From: Methylophilus aquaticus
Lineage (GTDB): Bacteria > Pseudomonadota > Gammaproteobacteria > Burkholderiales > Methylophilaceae
Length of the DNA stretch: 64,000 bases
Assembly (NCBI RefSeq): GCF_030769565.1
Contig: NZ_JAVCAP010000012.1
Coordinates: forward strand, 60,872 to 124,871
Reading direction: 5' to 3'
The notes below the pieces were generated by a model. It was not told where the DNA came from and made no database searches. It saw nothing but the letters and a program-made list of their open reading frames with translations. Position 1 is the stretch's first letter; every line of letters begins with the position of its first letter. Below, piece after piece: positions 1 through 8,573 of the stretch. The position numbers were made by a program, and so were the translations under genes.

Positions 1-417
1 ATTCATTATTTACTTTTGATTGAAACCAGTAATCTACCGACAGAAGCAAAATTAGGATTGATTTTTATGCTGCTAGAGAACTTGAAAAGTACTTATGCCC
101 ATACAAAAAACATTCCTTTCAGATCTGGCTTTTTTAGAAAAGAGCCTAGACCAAGTAAAGGCAAAGATACGTACTCATTCGAAGAGCTTCTGAAAATGAT
201 GTTTGATGAAGTTGGTATAAGTAAAGAATTAGATCAGGTAATAATTGTACGAAATGAAATAATCCACTCTGGGCTTACAGAGCTGAGTCATGATGCCGCA
301 GTCAAGCTTCACGACGAAATTCATGACCTATGCAGAGAGTACTTACTAAGTCTTTTAGGTTATCGTGGTGAATACTTATTGTATTCGTCAGGTAGCAATA
401 CTGTTGCTCGCATTTAA
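1..417 (+). CDS. HEPN-domain protein, 3' part only
   Basis: The frame is open from base 1, so the gene starts left of the window; the first in-window start (TTG at 16) is probably internal. The visible 138 codons are mainly helical and carry an R-N-E-I-I-H signature encoded at 250-267. This is the RxxxxH motif typical of HEPN ribonuclease-like domains, and it is followed by an amphipathic helix ending in a Gly-Tyr-Arg-Gly turn. HEPN proteins often act in toxin-antitoxin or antiphage systems, cleaving RNA. No partner gene is visible. The region is clearly more AT-rich than the core genes downstream, which suggests acquired DNA. The HEPN assignment rests on motif and helix pattern only. Confidence 0.55.
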   Translation: MHYLLLIETSNLPTEAKLGLIFMLLENLKSTYAHTKNIPFRSGFFRKEPRPSKGKDTYSFEELLKMMFDEVGISKELDQVIIVRNEIIHSGLTELSHDAAVKLHDEIHDLCREYLLSLLGYRGEYLLYSSGSNTVARI

Positions 418-475
418 AAACCATATATAATTCATTAAAAACAATCAGTTAACCCGTGTAGCCGACTGCTATACA

Positions 476-556
476 GCTAGCGTAGTCTGTACTTACTTGT
501 GCGCAAAGTGACGTTTTCGCGCGGCGCCACATGAAGTACGTGCAAGCTACGCTAAC
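476..556. repeat. Imperfect inverted repeat with inner stems
   Basis: GCTAGCGTAG at 476-485 pairs with CTACGCTAAC at 547-556 (9 of 10). Inner pairings GTACTT/AAGTAC and GTG(G)CGC/GCGCCAC give a long stem-loop of about 80 nt. It lies between the HEPN gene and the antitoxin relic. Function unknown; the rest of 418-559 holds nothing else I can recognise. Confidence 0.5.
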
Positions 557-559
557 TTT

Positions 560-808
560 TCAACAATCCACTTTAACTAAAGATTGATAAGGCACATCTT
601 TTTATTCGCTGCCCCTTATAGCTTTTCTATCATATCTACAGCTAGCCTGATAGAAATAGCCTTGGTGGTGGATTTTAAGTTGGGAAGGCGAACATTTTTT
701 ACCTTTGTCCAATCCACATAATCCACGCTTTCTTTGCTCTCCCAAAACGCACGCTCTTCTTACTTGTTAGCAACAGTGGGGCATTATTTCATTGGTTTGC
801 TTGGGCAT
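560..808 (-). pseudogene. BrnA/CopG-type antitoxin, decayed
   Basis: Reading the minus strand across frames gives a recognisable CopG/BrnA-type antitoxin: an ATG at 808 behind an AAGGAG site, then the family blocks EERAFWES, DYVDWTKV, RLPNLKSTTKAISIRL and DVPYQSLVK. The reading is broken by an extra base in a CCCC run near 780, a TAA in place of the first Glu codon of the EER block, a TAA after EKL, and a one-base loss in an A-run near 600. Family members neutralise BrnT-type ribonuclease toxins. No brnT is left, since only about 150 bp separate this relic from fklB. It is too fragmented to give an open frame of normal size. Confidence 0.7.
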
Positions 809-963
809 ATGATTGTCGCTCCTTTTCCATACATGAACATTGGAAACAATAACAGCAAGTTTTGTTAATCTCTTAATTATCCGACATAATGTCGAGTTAT
901 GCCGTTGCCATCAGGCGTATTTACACTGCATTGTTAAATTCAAATTACGAAAGAAATCACTCA

Positions 964-1590
964 ATGACCATTCAACTAGACTCTTTAATCCAGCGTTTGA
1001 GCTATATCGTTGGCGAAAACATGGCGCATCAACTCAAAAATGATGGGCTCAGCTTGGACACCGCCGCCTTATCTTTGGCCATTGATGACGTCATGGGGGG
1101 CAAGCCTTCACGCCTGACAGATGATGAAAAAAGAAGCACGGTTGAGCAGGTGCAATACGAGAGTCAAAAACAGCAGCAAGCCGCACAAGCCCAGCAATCG
1201 GATAAAAACAAAGCAGAAGGCGCGGCTTATCTGGCAGACAATGCTAAAAAAGAAGGGGTGACGACGACTGCGAGTGGTCTGCAATACAAATCACTGGTCA
1301 CTGGCAATGGCGCAAAACCGACGACCAGTGACCGCGTGCAAGTGCATTATAGAGGCACGCTGATTGATGGTACAGTATTTGACAGTTCGTATGACCGTGG
1401 CGAACCGATTGTTTTTCCGGTGACGGGTGTAATTGCTGGCTGGGTGGAAGGTCTGCAGTTGATGAACGTGGGTAGTAAGTTTGAATTGGCAATTCCATCA
1501 AATCTGGCTTATGGCGCCAACGGCAGTGGCCCGGCCATTGGCCCGGATGCCACACTGATCTTTGAAGTAGAACTGCTAGCGATTGTGTAA
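964..1590 (+). CDS. fklB: FKBP-type peptidyl-prolyl isomerase, FklB-like
   Basis: 208 residues, close to the roughly 206 of E. coli FklB. It has an N-terminal helical dimerisation domain (about residues 1-85), a Gln/Ala-rich linker, and a C-terminal FKBP domain with VHYRGTLIDGTVFDSSYDRG, GWVEGLQLM and the closing FEVELL strand. It catalyses cis-trans isomerisation of Xaa-Pro bonds. There is no signal peptide from the ATG at 964, which fits the cytoplasmic FklB branch rather than periplasmic FkpA. A longer frame from 889 exists but its 25 extra residues do not look native. Single gene, closed by a strong terminator. Confidence 0.9.
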   Translation: MTIQLDSLIQRLSYIVGENMAHQLKNDGLSLDTAALSLAIDDVMGGKPSRLTDDEKRSTVEQVQYESQKQQQAAQAQQSDKNKAEGAAYLADNAKKEGVTTTASGLQYKSLVTGNGAKPTTSDRVQVHYRGTLIDGTVFDSSYDRGEPIVFPVTGVIAGWVEGLQLMNVGSKFELAIPSNLAYGANGSGPAIGPDATLIFEVELLAIV

Positions 1591-1621
1591 CTCACCATGC
1601 GAGGGTTACATTGAAAAACCC

Positions 1622-1656
1622 GCAACAAAACCCGCTAAGGCGGGTTTGTTGCTTTG
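1622..1656 (+). terminator. Rho-independent terminator after fklB
   Basis: Perfect stem GCAACAAAACCCGC / GCGGGTTTGTTGC around a TAAG loop at 1622-1652, followed by T-rich sequence. It lies just after the fklB stop codon. Confidence 0.85.
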
Positions 1657-1697
1657 TATCGGGCTGGTTAACTCTTTTCAATCAACGCAGTGCTGCA

Positions 1698-2642
1698 TCA
1701 AATCCGCGGATCACTATTCTCATGTGGCTTGCCTGGCTTAAATACGTAAAAAAGGTTGGGCTCACTGAGAATGTACACCGTGCCATCCTCACCAATGGTC
1801 ACCCCTTCTGCTTGCGGGACGCTTTTGTGCAAGCCATGAAAGTTTTTCCATAAGGCCAAAGAACCCATGGTTCGGCCGGATGCGTCAAATTGCTTGAGCA
1901 GCTTGGACTCATCACTGAGCAGAAACAAATGCCCGCTTTGCGCATGATAGGTCACCGAGGACAAGTCTCGCAGTGCCCAGTTCAGGGCATGGTCATATTG
2001 CTTCAGCCGCTCGACTTCAAGAATGTGAGGTTGCGAGCTATCAGGATGATAAAAGCCAGACACGGACAATACATACTTCGGGTCACGCTCTTTGACCACA
2101 ATCAGCCGATTCTGTGCGCTATCCCATGAGACGCCTTCAAAATTTTTGTTGCCGCGATCATTGACACCCAGTCGCAGCAGCTTTGTTTCATCTATAGCCA
2201 CTGTATGAGTATCTGCGGCTATTTTTATCAACGCCAGACGACTGTCCCGCTCGTCAGCAAGCACGAAATACTCGCCCTCGACATGGGTAATCCCTTCGAG
2301 GTCATCTGCACCGTTCACCATGATTTCACGCAACGGCTCACCTTGCGGAGTGAGCTCCACAATTATATTCATGTCATTAAGCACGGTGAAGAGCGTTCCT
2401 GTGGCGCTGTTGTAAGTCAGGTCTGAGGCATTTTTGTAGTTGCCCAGACGTTTGCCTTCTATCACAACTTGGTAAGACGAGAGCTGCAGGCCCGCATGTT
2501 TTTGTACATGTATTTGATGCCAGAGGTGCCAGGCAACGGCCTCGGCTTTTAGATAGTAGAGGGTAGAGAGCAGGCCCACGACGAGGCTGATCATCATGCT
2601 CGCACAAATTAATCGATCATTGAAACGCTTCAACTGGCTCAT
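1698..2642 (-). CDS. SdiA-regulated domain protein (YjiK-like)
   Basis: 314 residues from the ATG at 2642 (MSQLKRF). One N-terminal hydrophobic segment (about residues 13-35) suggests a membrane anchor or uncleaved signal. The rest is a beta-propeller-like domain with the family phrases NASDLTYNSATGTLFTVLND, DLEGITHVEGEYFVLADER, NFEGVSWD and QAEGVTIGEDGTVYILSEPN, typical of the SdiA-regulated (YjiK) family. No enzymatic role is established for this family. It follows gpsA on the same strand with a gap of about 150 bp, so it may sit at the end of that cluster. An upstream extension to 2747 is open, but its Cys-rich sequence is unlike a coding N-terminus. Confidence 0.75.
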   Translation of the reverse strand: MSQLKRFNDRLICASMMISLVVGLLSTLYYLKAEAVAWHLWHQIHVQKHAGLQLSSYQVVIEGKRLGNYKNASDLTYNSATGTLFTVLNDMNIIVELTPQGEPLREIMVNGADDLEGITHVEGEYFVLADERDSRLALIKIAADTHTVAIDETKLLRLGVNDRGNKNFEGVSWDSAQNRLIVVKERDPKYVLSVSGFYHPDSSQPHILEVERLKQYDHALNWALRDLSSVTYHAQSGHLFLLSDESKLLKQFDASGRTMGSLALWKNFHGLHKSVPQAEGVTIGEDGTVYILSEPNLFYVFKPGKPHENSDPRI

Positions 2643-2789
2643 CCATTTATTACAATTGTATTGATGACTGCAAGTGAAGGACAGAGTTCCTGAACGCTGT
2701 GCATTAACGCAGCAATCCACACAATAAAAATAGCTGACGTAAAACAAAGCGCCAGCAGCGTAGATAATCAGCTTTTAGTTTGGAGAGTT

Positions 2790-3782
2790 TTAAACAGATT
2801 CTTGGCGCTGACCGCGGCCAAGCAATGCGCCGACCGCGTCCTGCGCAGTTTTTTGGTTGGTCAGGAGTTGATTCACTTCATAGGTAATCGGCATTTCCAC
2901 ACCGATGGTTTCAGCACGACGCATCACCTCACGCGCAGTATTCACGCCTTCTGCCACATGCCCCAGACCGGCCAAGATGCTTTCGAGCGACTTGCCAGAG
3001 GCCAGTTGCAGCCCCACTTCACGGTTTCTGGAATATTGGCCGGTACACGTCAGGATTAAATCACCCGCACCGGCCAGGCCCATAAACGTTTCAGCCTTGG
3101 CACCCAGTGCCATGCCAAAACGGGTAATTTCAGCCAGACCCCGCGTAATCATGGCGGCACGGGCATTATTGCCAAAGCCCATGCCGTCAGAAATACCGGC
3201 TGCAATGGCCATCACGTTTTTTACAGCACCGCCCACTGAGGCACCAATCACATCTGTGCTGTCATACACGCGCAGACAGCCGCCGTGTACCAGCTGCGCA
3301 GCCTGTTGTGCCAGTTCGGCATGATTGGCCGCCAACGTAATCGCTGTCGGCAATCCACGCACGAGCTCGGCAGCAAAGCTGGGGCCACTCAACACCCCCC
3401 AGGGGTAATCGCTGCCCAGTTCTTCCTGCGCCACCTCAAACGGCAGCTTGGCGGTTTGTGGCTCTAGGCCTTTGTTGGCCCAGATGAGCGGCTGGCGAAT
3501 GCCCAATGTTTTAAGCTGTTGCAAAATGGGACGAAAACCAGCCGTGGGGACGACCGATAGAATCAGATCACTACCGGCAACCGCTGTCGCCAGATCCTCT
3601 TCAACCGTCAGTTTTTCGGGAAAAGGGAAATCCCCCAAATAAAGCGGATTGGCACGTGCTTTGCGCATGCCGGAGACATGACCACTATTGCGCGCCCACA
3701 AGGTCACCTCGTGTTGCAACGCAATATGCATGGCCAGCGCAGTACCCCAGGCACCCGCGCCTAAAACAGCGACCTTGCTCAT
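2790..3782 (-). CDS. gpsA: Glycerol-3-phosphate dehydrogenase [NAD(P)+]
   Basis: 330 residues, full length for GpsA. The N-terminal Rossmann motif is VAVLGAGAWGTALA. Further family blocks are NKGLEP, VLSGPSFAAE, the catalytic-lysine region GGAVKNVMAIAAGISDGMGFG, and NARAAMITRGLAEI. It makes sn-glycerol 3-phosphate from dihydroxyacetone phosphate for phospholipid synthesis, in the cytoplasm. It follows secB by about 30 bp on the same strand, in the order rhodanese-grxC-secB-gpsA also known from gammaproteobacteria, so co-transcription is likely. Confidence 0.97.
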   Translation of the reverse strand: MSKVAVLGAGAWGTALAMHIALQHEVTLWARNSGHVSGMRKARANPLYLGDFPFPEKLTVEEDLATAVAGSDLILSVVPTAGFRPILQQLKTLGIRQPLIWANKGLEPQTAKLPFEVAQEELGSDYPWGVLSGPSFAAELVRGLPTAITLAANHAELAQQAAQLVHGGCLRVYDSTDVIGASVGGAVKNVMAIAAGISDGMGFGNNARAAMITRGLAEITRFGMALGAKAETFMGLAGAGDLILTCTGQYSRNREVGLQLASGKSLESILAGLGHVAEGVNTAREVMRRAETIGVEMPITYEVNQLLTNQKTAQDAVGALLGRGQRQESV

Positions 3783-3812
3783 TTCAGCCAGTCCATTCAG
3801 AAAGCTAGCTAC

Positions 3813-4289
3813 TTAGTTAGGTGCGCCTGCGGCTTGTGCAGCCTGTTGCTGCTGTTGCAGGTAAAGCGCTTCAAAGTTGATTGGATTCAACAATACTGGC
3901 ATGAAGCCGGCACGGGTCACCATATCGGAAATCGCTTCACGCGCATATGGAAACAGAATGTTCGGACAAGCCACCGCTAAAATGGGCTCCAGGTTTTCTG
4001 CAGGTACATTGCGAATAGCAAAAATACCAGCCTGGGTGACTTCTACCAGAAAGGCCACTTTGTCTTCGATTTTGGCCGTGACCGTCACTTTGATTGTGAT
4101 GTCAAAAATGTCTTCTTGTACCTTTTGTACCGCGTTACCCAGCTCAACGTTAATTTGGGGAGTCGTACGTTCAGTGAAAATGGCAGGGGCATTAGGCACT
4201 TCGATGGAAGCATCACGCACGTAAAGTTTTTCGATGCTAAATACCGGACCCGCGTTTTGGTCGGCCTGATTTTGTGGTTCCTGAGCCAT
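3813..4289 (-). CDS. secB: Protein-export chaperone SecB
   Basis: 158 residues, normal SecB length. Family features are FSIEKLYVRDASIEVPNAP near the N-terminus, the central FDITIKVTVTAKIEDKVAFLVEVTQAGIF strands and the C-terminal block CPNILFPYAREAISDMVTRAGF. SecB is a cytoplasmic tetramer that holds preproteins unfolded and passes them to SecA. The ATG at 4289 is preceded by an AAGGAT-type site. It lies between grxC and gpsA in a conserved cluster. Confidence 0.97.
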   Translation of the reverse strand: MAQEPQNQADQNAGPVFSIEKLYVRDASIEVPNAPAIFTERTTPQINVELGNAVQKVQEDIFDITIKVTVTAKIEDKVAFLVEVTQAGIFAIRNVPAENLEPILAVACPNILFPYAREAISDMVTRAGFMPVLLNPINFEALYLQQQQQAAQAAGAPN

Positions 4290-4377
4290 GAATTATCCTT
4301 TTAAATTGTGAATAGACAAAGCCGCTATTCTAACTGCTCGCGGCTAGGCTGACTACGTGTTTTTGATGACGACAGGC

Positions 4378-4638
4378 TCAGGGCGCTGCCAGCAACGCTT
4401 CCAGTGCACCTTGCACATCCAGTGCATGCAAATCGTCAAAACCGCCGACATGCTGCTCACCGATATAAATCTGCGGCACAGTACGACGACCAGTTTTGGA
4501 CATCATTTCTTCACGCAACTGCGGTTGCAAATCCACGCGAATTTTTTCAATCTCGGTCACCCCTTTGTTGCGCAGCAAGCGCTCTGCATTCATGCAGTAG
4601 GGGCAGACTGCCGAGGTATACATCACAACTTTAGCCAT
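4378..4638 (-). CDS. grxC: Glutaredoxin 3
   Basis: 86 residues from the internal ATG MAKVVMYTSAVCPYC, the usual glutaredoxin length. The CPYC active site lies at about residues 12-15, and the glutathione-binding TVPQIYIGEQHVGGFDDL block follows. It reduces disulfides with glutathione in the cytoplasm. The frame extends seven codons further up, but the MAKV start matches the family better. It lies 18 bp after the rhodanese gene and about 90 bp before secB on the same strand. Confidence 0.95.
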   Translation of the reverse strand: MAKVVMYTSAVCPYCMNAERLLRNKGVTEIEKIRVDLQPQLREEMMSKTGRRTVPQIYIGEQHVGGFDDLHALDVQGALEALLAAP

Positions 4639-4655
4639 TTCTGCTCTTTCCGAAA

Positions 4656-5066
4656 TCATTTAATCAAAGGCATGTTTGCCGAAACCCAGGCCTGAATACC
4701 TCCCTGCAACTGATGCAAGGCAGTAAAGTGTTCAGCCTTGAGCAGAGTGCATGCCGCCTTGGCGCGTGACCCGCTTTGACATACCACGAGCACCGGCTTA
4801 TCACGAAATTTCTGCAACTCGCCAAGCCTGGCATTGAGTTGTGCCAGCGGGATATTGCGAGCGCCTTGCAAATGCCCTTGTGCAAATTCGTCTGGCTCAC
4901 GGACATCGAGAATCAGCGGTTGATTGCGACTCATCAACATCACCGCCTCGGTCACCGAGATCAGCACACTACCTGCGCCAGCACGCGCCAACATCGGCCA
5001 TAACAGTGTGATGCCGGAGCCGAGCGCCAAGCCAATTAATAATATATTTTGTTTTAAAAAATCCAC
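4656..5066 (-). CDS. Membrane-anchored rhodanese-like protein (YibN type)
   Basis: 136 residues from a GTG at 5066, chosen because GGAAG sits six bases upstream and the translation then starts MDFLKQNILLIGLALGSG, a clean membrane anchor. The rhodanese domain follows (about residues 35-135), with LDVREPDEFAQGHL and the active-site loop CQSGSRAK containing the catalytic Cys. It probably handles sulfur transfer or sulfide; the exact substrate is unknown. It heads the grxC-secB-gpsA cluster and diverges from gpmI. The longer frame to 5186 runs into the promoter region. Confidence 0.88.
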   Translation of the reverse strand: MDFLKQNILLIGLALGSGITLLWPMLARAGAGSVLISVTEAVMLMSRNQPLILDVREPDEFAQGHLQGARNIPLAQLNARLGELQKFRDKPVLVVCQSGSRAKAACTLLKAEHFTALHQLQGGIQAWVSANMPLIK

Positions 5067-5164
5067 TTGATCTTCCGCAAATAAACCGTTTCTAAAACAG
5101 ACTGCATCCAAACTCCGCACACGGCCAATCAAGGCCGCCGGTAGGCGCAATCCGCACTTGGCAT

Positions 5165-5170
5165 TATAAT
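5165..5170 (+). promoter_or_regulatory. Candidate -10 element for gpmI
   Basis: TATAAT at 5165-5170 lies 54 bp before the gpmI start in the divergent intergenic region. No good -35 is visible at 16-18 bp upstream, so the promoter assignment is weak. Confidence 0.35.
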
Positions 5171-5223
5171 AGTACACATTCATCAATCCGACGTTCTGTC
5201 ACCACCATTTAAAAGTGTTCGAT

Positions 5224-6780
5224 ATGTCAATCAAACCTGTCATTTTGCTGATTCTGGATGGCTTTGGCCACAGTGACCAGCGTGAGTTCAATGCTGTGAT
5301 GCAAGCCAACACACCGATTCTGGACGGCCTGAAGGCCCGGTTCCCGCATGGACTGATTAACGCCTCCGAGCACTATGTCGGCCTGCCAGATGGCCAAATG
5401 GGCAACTCTGAAGTCGGTCACTTGAATATTGGGGCTGGACGCATTGTTTTTCAAGACTTTGAGCGGATTAATAACAGCATTGCTACTGGTGAGTTCTTCA
5501 AACTGCCTGCGCTGGTCAATGCCCTTCAGGTGCTAAAAGCCCAAGACAAAGCGCTGCATATTCTGGGCCTGCTTTCTGACGGCGGCGTTCACAGCTACCA
5601 GCCACATATTCATGCGATGCTGGACATGGCACAACAACAGGGCTTAAGCAAAGTATACGTGCACGCGTTTCTTGATGGTCGGGATACTCCCCCAAAAAGC
5701 GCGCAACCTTATCTGGAAAAACTGGAAGGCCATCTCCGCCAGCTGGGCACAGGACAAGTAGCCTCTGTCAGCGGCCGTTTTTATGGCATGGACCGCGACA
5801 AGCGCTGGGAGCGCGTGGCACCGGCGTATGAACTGGTTGTCAACGGAACCGCCGATTTTGTTGCAGCAGACAGTCTGAGCGCCTTGCAGCAAGCCTATGC
5901 GCGAGATGAAAGTGACGAGTTTGTAAAATGCACCGCCATTCGTACCGCAGACGCAGACCCTGTGCGCATTGAAGACGGCGACTGTCTGGTGTTTATGAAC
6001 TTTCGCAGTGACCGTGCCCGCCAGTTGACCGACGCACTGCTCAACCCGCAGTTCAGTGGTTTTGAGCGCAGCCGCGTACCGCAGTTCAGCCATTACTTTA
6101 CACTCACCCAATATGACCAGAATCAGGTATTGGCAGAACCGGTATTTGCGCCGTTTACCGTGCCCAACACCCTGGGCGAGTATTTATCCAGACTCGGCCA
6201 TAAACAGCTGCGCATTGCCGAAACTGAAAAATACCCGCATGTGACGTTTTTCTTTAATGGCGGCGAAGAAAAAGTATTTGCCGGAGAAGACCGCATCCTG
6301 ATTCCTTCACCCAAGGTCACCACCTATGACCTGCAACCGGAAATGAGTGCGGCGGAAGTCACCGACAAACTGGTGGAGGCGATTGCATCACAGCAATATC
6401 AGGCCATCATTTGTAACTACGCGAACGGCGACATGGTAGGCCATACCGGTAATTTGCAGGCGGCGATCAAGGCCGTTGAAACGCTGGACACCTGCGTGGG
6501 CCGTGTCGTCGCGGCTGCGCAAACAGCTGGTGCAGAAGTGCTCATCACGGCAGATCATGGCAATGCCGAGAGCATGTTTGATCATGACAGTGCGCAGGCG
6601 CACACACAACATACGACCAATCTTGTGCCATTTATCTACATTGGCCGACCAGGGCAAATACAGAATGACGGGGCGCTGTCAGATATTGCGCCGACCATGT
6701 TACACCTCATGGGATTACAACAACCGGCAGAAATGACCGGCCGCAACCTGATTACTTTGGTTTCCACATTGGTTTCATAG
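5224..6780 (+). CDS. gpmI: 2,3-bisphosphoglycerate-independent phosphoglycerate mutase
   Basis: 518 residues, full length for the alkaline-phosphatase-superfamily mutase. Visible blocks: PVILLILDGFGHS (metal-binding Asp), GQMGNSEVGHLNIGAGRI with the phospho-acceptor Ser, HAFLDGRDTPPKSA, NFRSDRARQLTDAL, NYANGDMVGHTG and TADHGNAE near the C-terminus. It interconverts 3- and 2-phosphoglycerate using Mn2+. The ATG at 5224 gives the usual MSIKPVILL start; a GTG three codons up is possible. envC follows after 18 bp, the common gpmI-envC arrangement. Confidence 0.96.
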   Translation: MSIKPVILLILDGFGHSDQREFNAVMQANTPILDGLKARFPHGLINASEHYVGLPDGQMGNSEVGHLNIGAGRIVFQDFERINNSIATGEFFKLPALVNALQVLKAQDKALHILGLLSDGGVHSYQPHIHAMLDMAQQQGLSKVYVHAFLDGRDTPPKSAQPYLEKLEGHLRQLGTGQVASVSGRFYGMDRDKRWERVAPAYELVVNGTADFVAADSLSALQQAYARDESDEFVKCTAIRTADADPVRIEDGDCLVFMNFRSDRARQLTDALLNPQFSGFERSRVPQFSHYFTLTQYDQNQVLAEPVFAPFTVPNTLGEYLSRLGHKQLRIAETEKYPHVTFFFNGGEEKVFAGEDRILIPSPKVTTYDLQPEMSAAEVTDKLVEAIASQQYQAIICNYANGDMVGHTGNLQAAIKAVETLDTCVGRVVAAAQTAGAEVLITADHGNAESMFDHDSAQAHTQHTTNLVPFIYIGRPGQIQNDGALSDIAPTMLHLMGLQQPAEMTGRNLITLVSTLVS

Positions 6781-6798
6781 TGTCTACTGATATGACGC

Positions 6799-8175
6799 AT
6801 GTCTGAGTTTTACGCATTGCCCAAACCATTAACACGATGGAGTGCCCGCATAGGCCTCATGGCCTTGTGCATCCTGCATAGTGCGGGCATGCCACTTTCA
6901 GCCCAGGCAGCAAAAACTGATAAAGCAGAAACAGCAAAAGGGGACCTCGATCAGATCAAAGAAAAAATTCAGCAACTGTCGAATGCCATTAGCGCCTCAC
7001 GGGTAGCCAAGCAGGATGCGCATGACGCGCTCAAGGCCTCTGAGTCTGCGATCAGTGAATCGCGCAAAAAATTACGTGATATTCAAGAGGCGCAGCAACG
7101 CAACCGCGAGCATTTGAGCGCTCTGCAAAAGCAGATGTCGCAACTGCACCGTGAGGTGGGTAAACAACAACAAGCCATCAGCCAGCAGCTCAACCAGCAA
7201 TACAGGCATGGCAACACCGGGGCCTTGCAGCTCTTGTTACAACAGCAAGACCCGGCAGACGCTGCACGTAATCTCAAATATCTCGGTTATTTGACCGCAG
7301 CCCATCAAAGCCAGATTCAGTCATTGCAAGTCAATCAGGAGGCCATCAGCCGTGTGCGAGCCGAGACGGCGGAGCAAGTACAGGAAACAGATGCACTGGC
7401 CAGACAATATAACCAAACCACGCAAAAGCTTGAGCAAGAGAAAACCCAGCGATCAGTAGCCCTCTCGCAACTTTCCAAACAAATCGAGACCCAGGAGCAA
7501 CAACTGGTGCGCCTGAAAAAGGATGAAGAAGCATTATCCCAACTGTTTCAGAAACTGGTGGCAGCTGCTAAAAAACGCGAGCAGGATGCGCGTGCCAGAC
7601 AGCAAAAAGAAGCGGCCGCCAAACGTGCTGCCGAGTTATCCAAAAAGAAAAAATCGGCGGGCCGCACGTTCGAACATGCGCCAGAAAGCAAGGTCGATGA
7701 CAACGCAGGCAATACGCAAAACAGTACGGTGATTGCCAAAAACGAAACACTGCCAGAATACAATGCCCAAAAAGAAAATTTTGCACAACTGCGTGGACGC
7801 CTGCGCCTGCCTGTGCGTGGCGAGGTGATTAACCGGTTTGGCAGTGCCCGCGCCGATACAGGCGTGAGCTGGAAAGGTCTGTTTATCCGTGCCAGAGAAG
7901 GCAGCGAAGTAAAATCTGTCGCAGGGGGCGAAGTGGTCTTTGCCGACTGGATGCGGGGCTTCGGCAACCTGATTGTGATTGATCATGGCAACGGCTATAT
8001 GAGTCTGTATGGCAACAATGAAGCCTTGTATAAATCCTCAGGTCAAGCGGTCAAAGCGGGGGATACGATTGCAGCAGTGGGGAACAGCGGCGGCAATGCG
8101 GAGAACGGCGTGTATTATGAGCTTCGCCGCAACAGCATTCCGTTTGACCCCTTGCAATGGAGCAGTGTACGCTAG
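6799..8175 (+). CDS. envC: Murein hydrolase activator EnvC (M23 domain)
   Basis: 458 residues. A signal peptide covers about residues 1-37, ending SAQA. A long coiled coil rich in Gln/Glu/Lys/Arg follows (about 45-270), then a basic linker, and a C-terminal LytM/M23 domain (about 330-455) with RLPVRGEVINRFGSAR, GLFIRAREGSEVKSVAGGEV, VIDHGNGYMSLYG and AAVGNSGG. The HxH zinc motif is replaced (SLYG where active enzymes have HLHH-like residues). This matches EnvC-type activators that switch on amidases at the septum rather than cutting peptidoglycan. Downstream of gpmI, closed by a terminator. Confidence 0.92.
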   Translation: MSEFYALPKPLTRWSARIGLMALCILHSAGMPLSAQAAKTDKAETAKGDLDQIKEKIQQLSNAISASRVAKQDAHDALKASESAISESRKKLRDIQEAQQRNREHLSALQKQMSQLHREVGKQQQAISQQLNQQYRHGNTGALQLLLQQQDPADAARNLKYLGYLTAAHQSQIQSLQVNQEAISRVRAETAEQVQETDALARQYNQTTQKLEQEKTQRSVALSQLSKQIETQEQQLVRLKKDEEALSQLFQKLVAAAKKREQDARARQQKEAAAKRAAELSKKKKSAGRTFEHAPESKVDDNAGNTQNSTVIAKNETLPEYNAQKENFAQLRGRLRLPVRGEVINRFGSARADTGVSWKGLFIRAREGSEVKSVAGGEVVFADWMRGFGNLIVIDHGNGYMSLYGNNEALYKSSGQAVKAGDTIAAVGNSGGNAENGVYYELRRNSIPFDPLQWSSVR

Positions 8176-8189
8176 GCTAGCAGCACAAA

Positions 8190-8215
8190 AAAGCCTGTCA
8201 AATGACAGGCTTTCT
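8190..8215 (+). terminator. Rho-independent terminator after envC
   Basis: Stem AGCCTGTCA / TGACAGGCT with an AA loop at 8192-8211, followed by TTTCTT. Facing A-runs on the left could also serve the minus-strand lipoprotein gene. Confidence 0.8.
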
Positions 8216-8237
8216 TATGGCGTCGACCGGATGAACC

Positions 8238-8522
8238 TTAATTAGCCTCTTCAGGAATCTGCGGCATCGGCGTGGTTGCCCGGGTCTCGGCATAAATCTT
8301 GTCGAGCTCTTCTTGCGTCATGGTAATGCCGGGTACACGCTCACTGTCAGATGGCTCATAACCGCCACCACCGGACTTTGCAGCGGGTGCAGGGGCCTCG
8401 GCTGCGGGCGCGGTCACAGCGGAATCTTCCGGACTGACTTCCGGGGTCGTTTTTTCTTGTTCACCACACGCAGTGAGAAACAAAGCCAGCAGGCTTGTAA
8501 AAAGCAAAGTCATCCATTTCAT
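8238..8522 (-). CDS. Small lipoprotein, function unknown
   Basis: 94 residues. A type II signal peptide ends in the lipobox LTAC (Cys at residue 19), giving a lipid-anchored protein. The mature part is Ala/Pro/Glu-rich and looks disordered up to a GGGGYEPSDSERVPGITMTQEELDKIYAET segment, the only part that looks structured. No known domain recognised. A strong AAGGAGAT ribosome site lies just upstream. It stands between envC (convergent) and the yjbQ-like gene on the same strand. Confidence 0.75.
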   Translation of the reverse strand: MKWMTLLFTSLLALFLTACGEQEKTTPEVSPEDSAVTAPAAEAPAPAAKSGGGGYEPSDSERVPGITMTQEELDKIYAETRATTPMPQIPEEAN

Positions 8523-8573
8523 AAAGTATCTCCTTTAACACGTCGTTATGATTTTAATTACCATTGATGAGTG

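Noticed and set aside
476..556. Possible integron attC site
   Set aside because: The outer arms read GTTAACC...CTAAC, the reverse of the RYYYAAC...GTTRRRY order an attC needs, and no cassette or integrase is seen.
889..963. N-terminal extension of FklB to 889
   Set aside because: The 25 extra residues are unlike FklB, and the ATG at 964 gives the family N-terminus and length.
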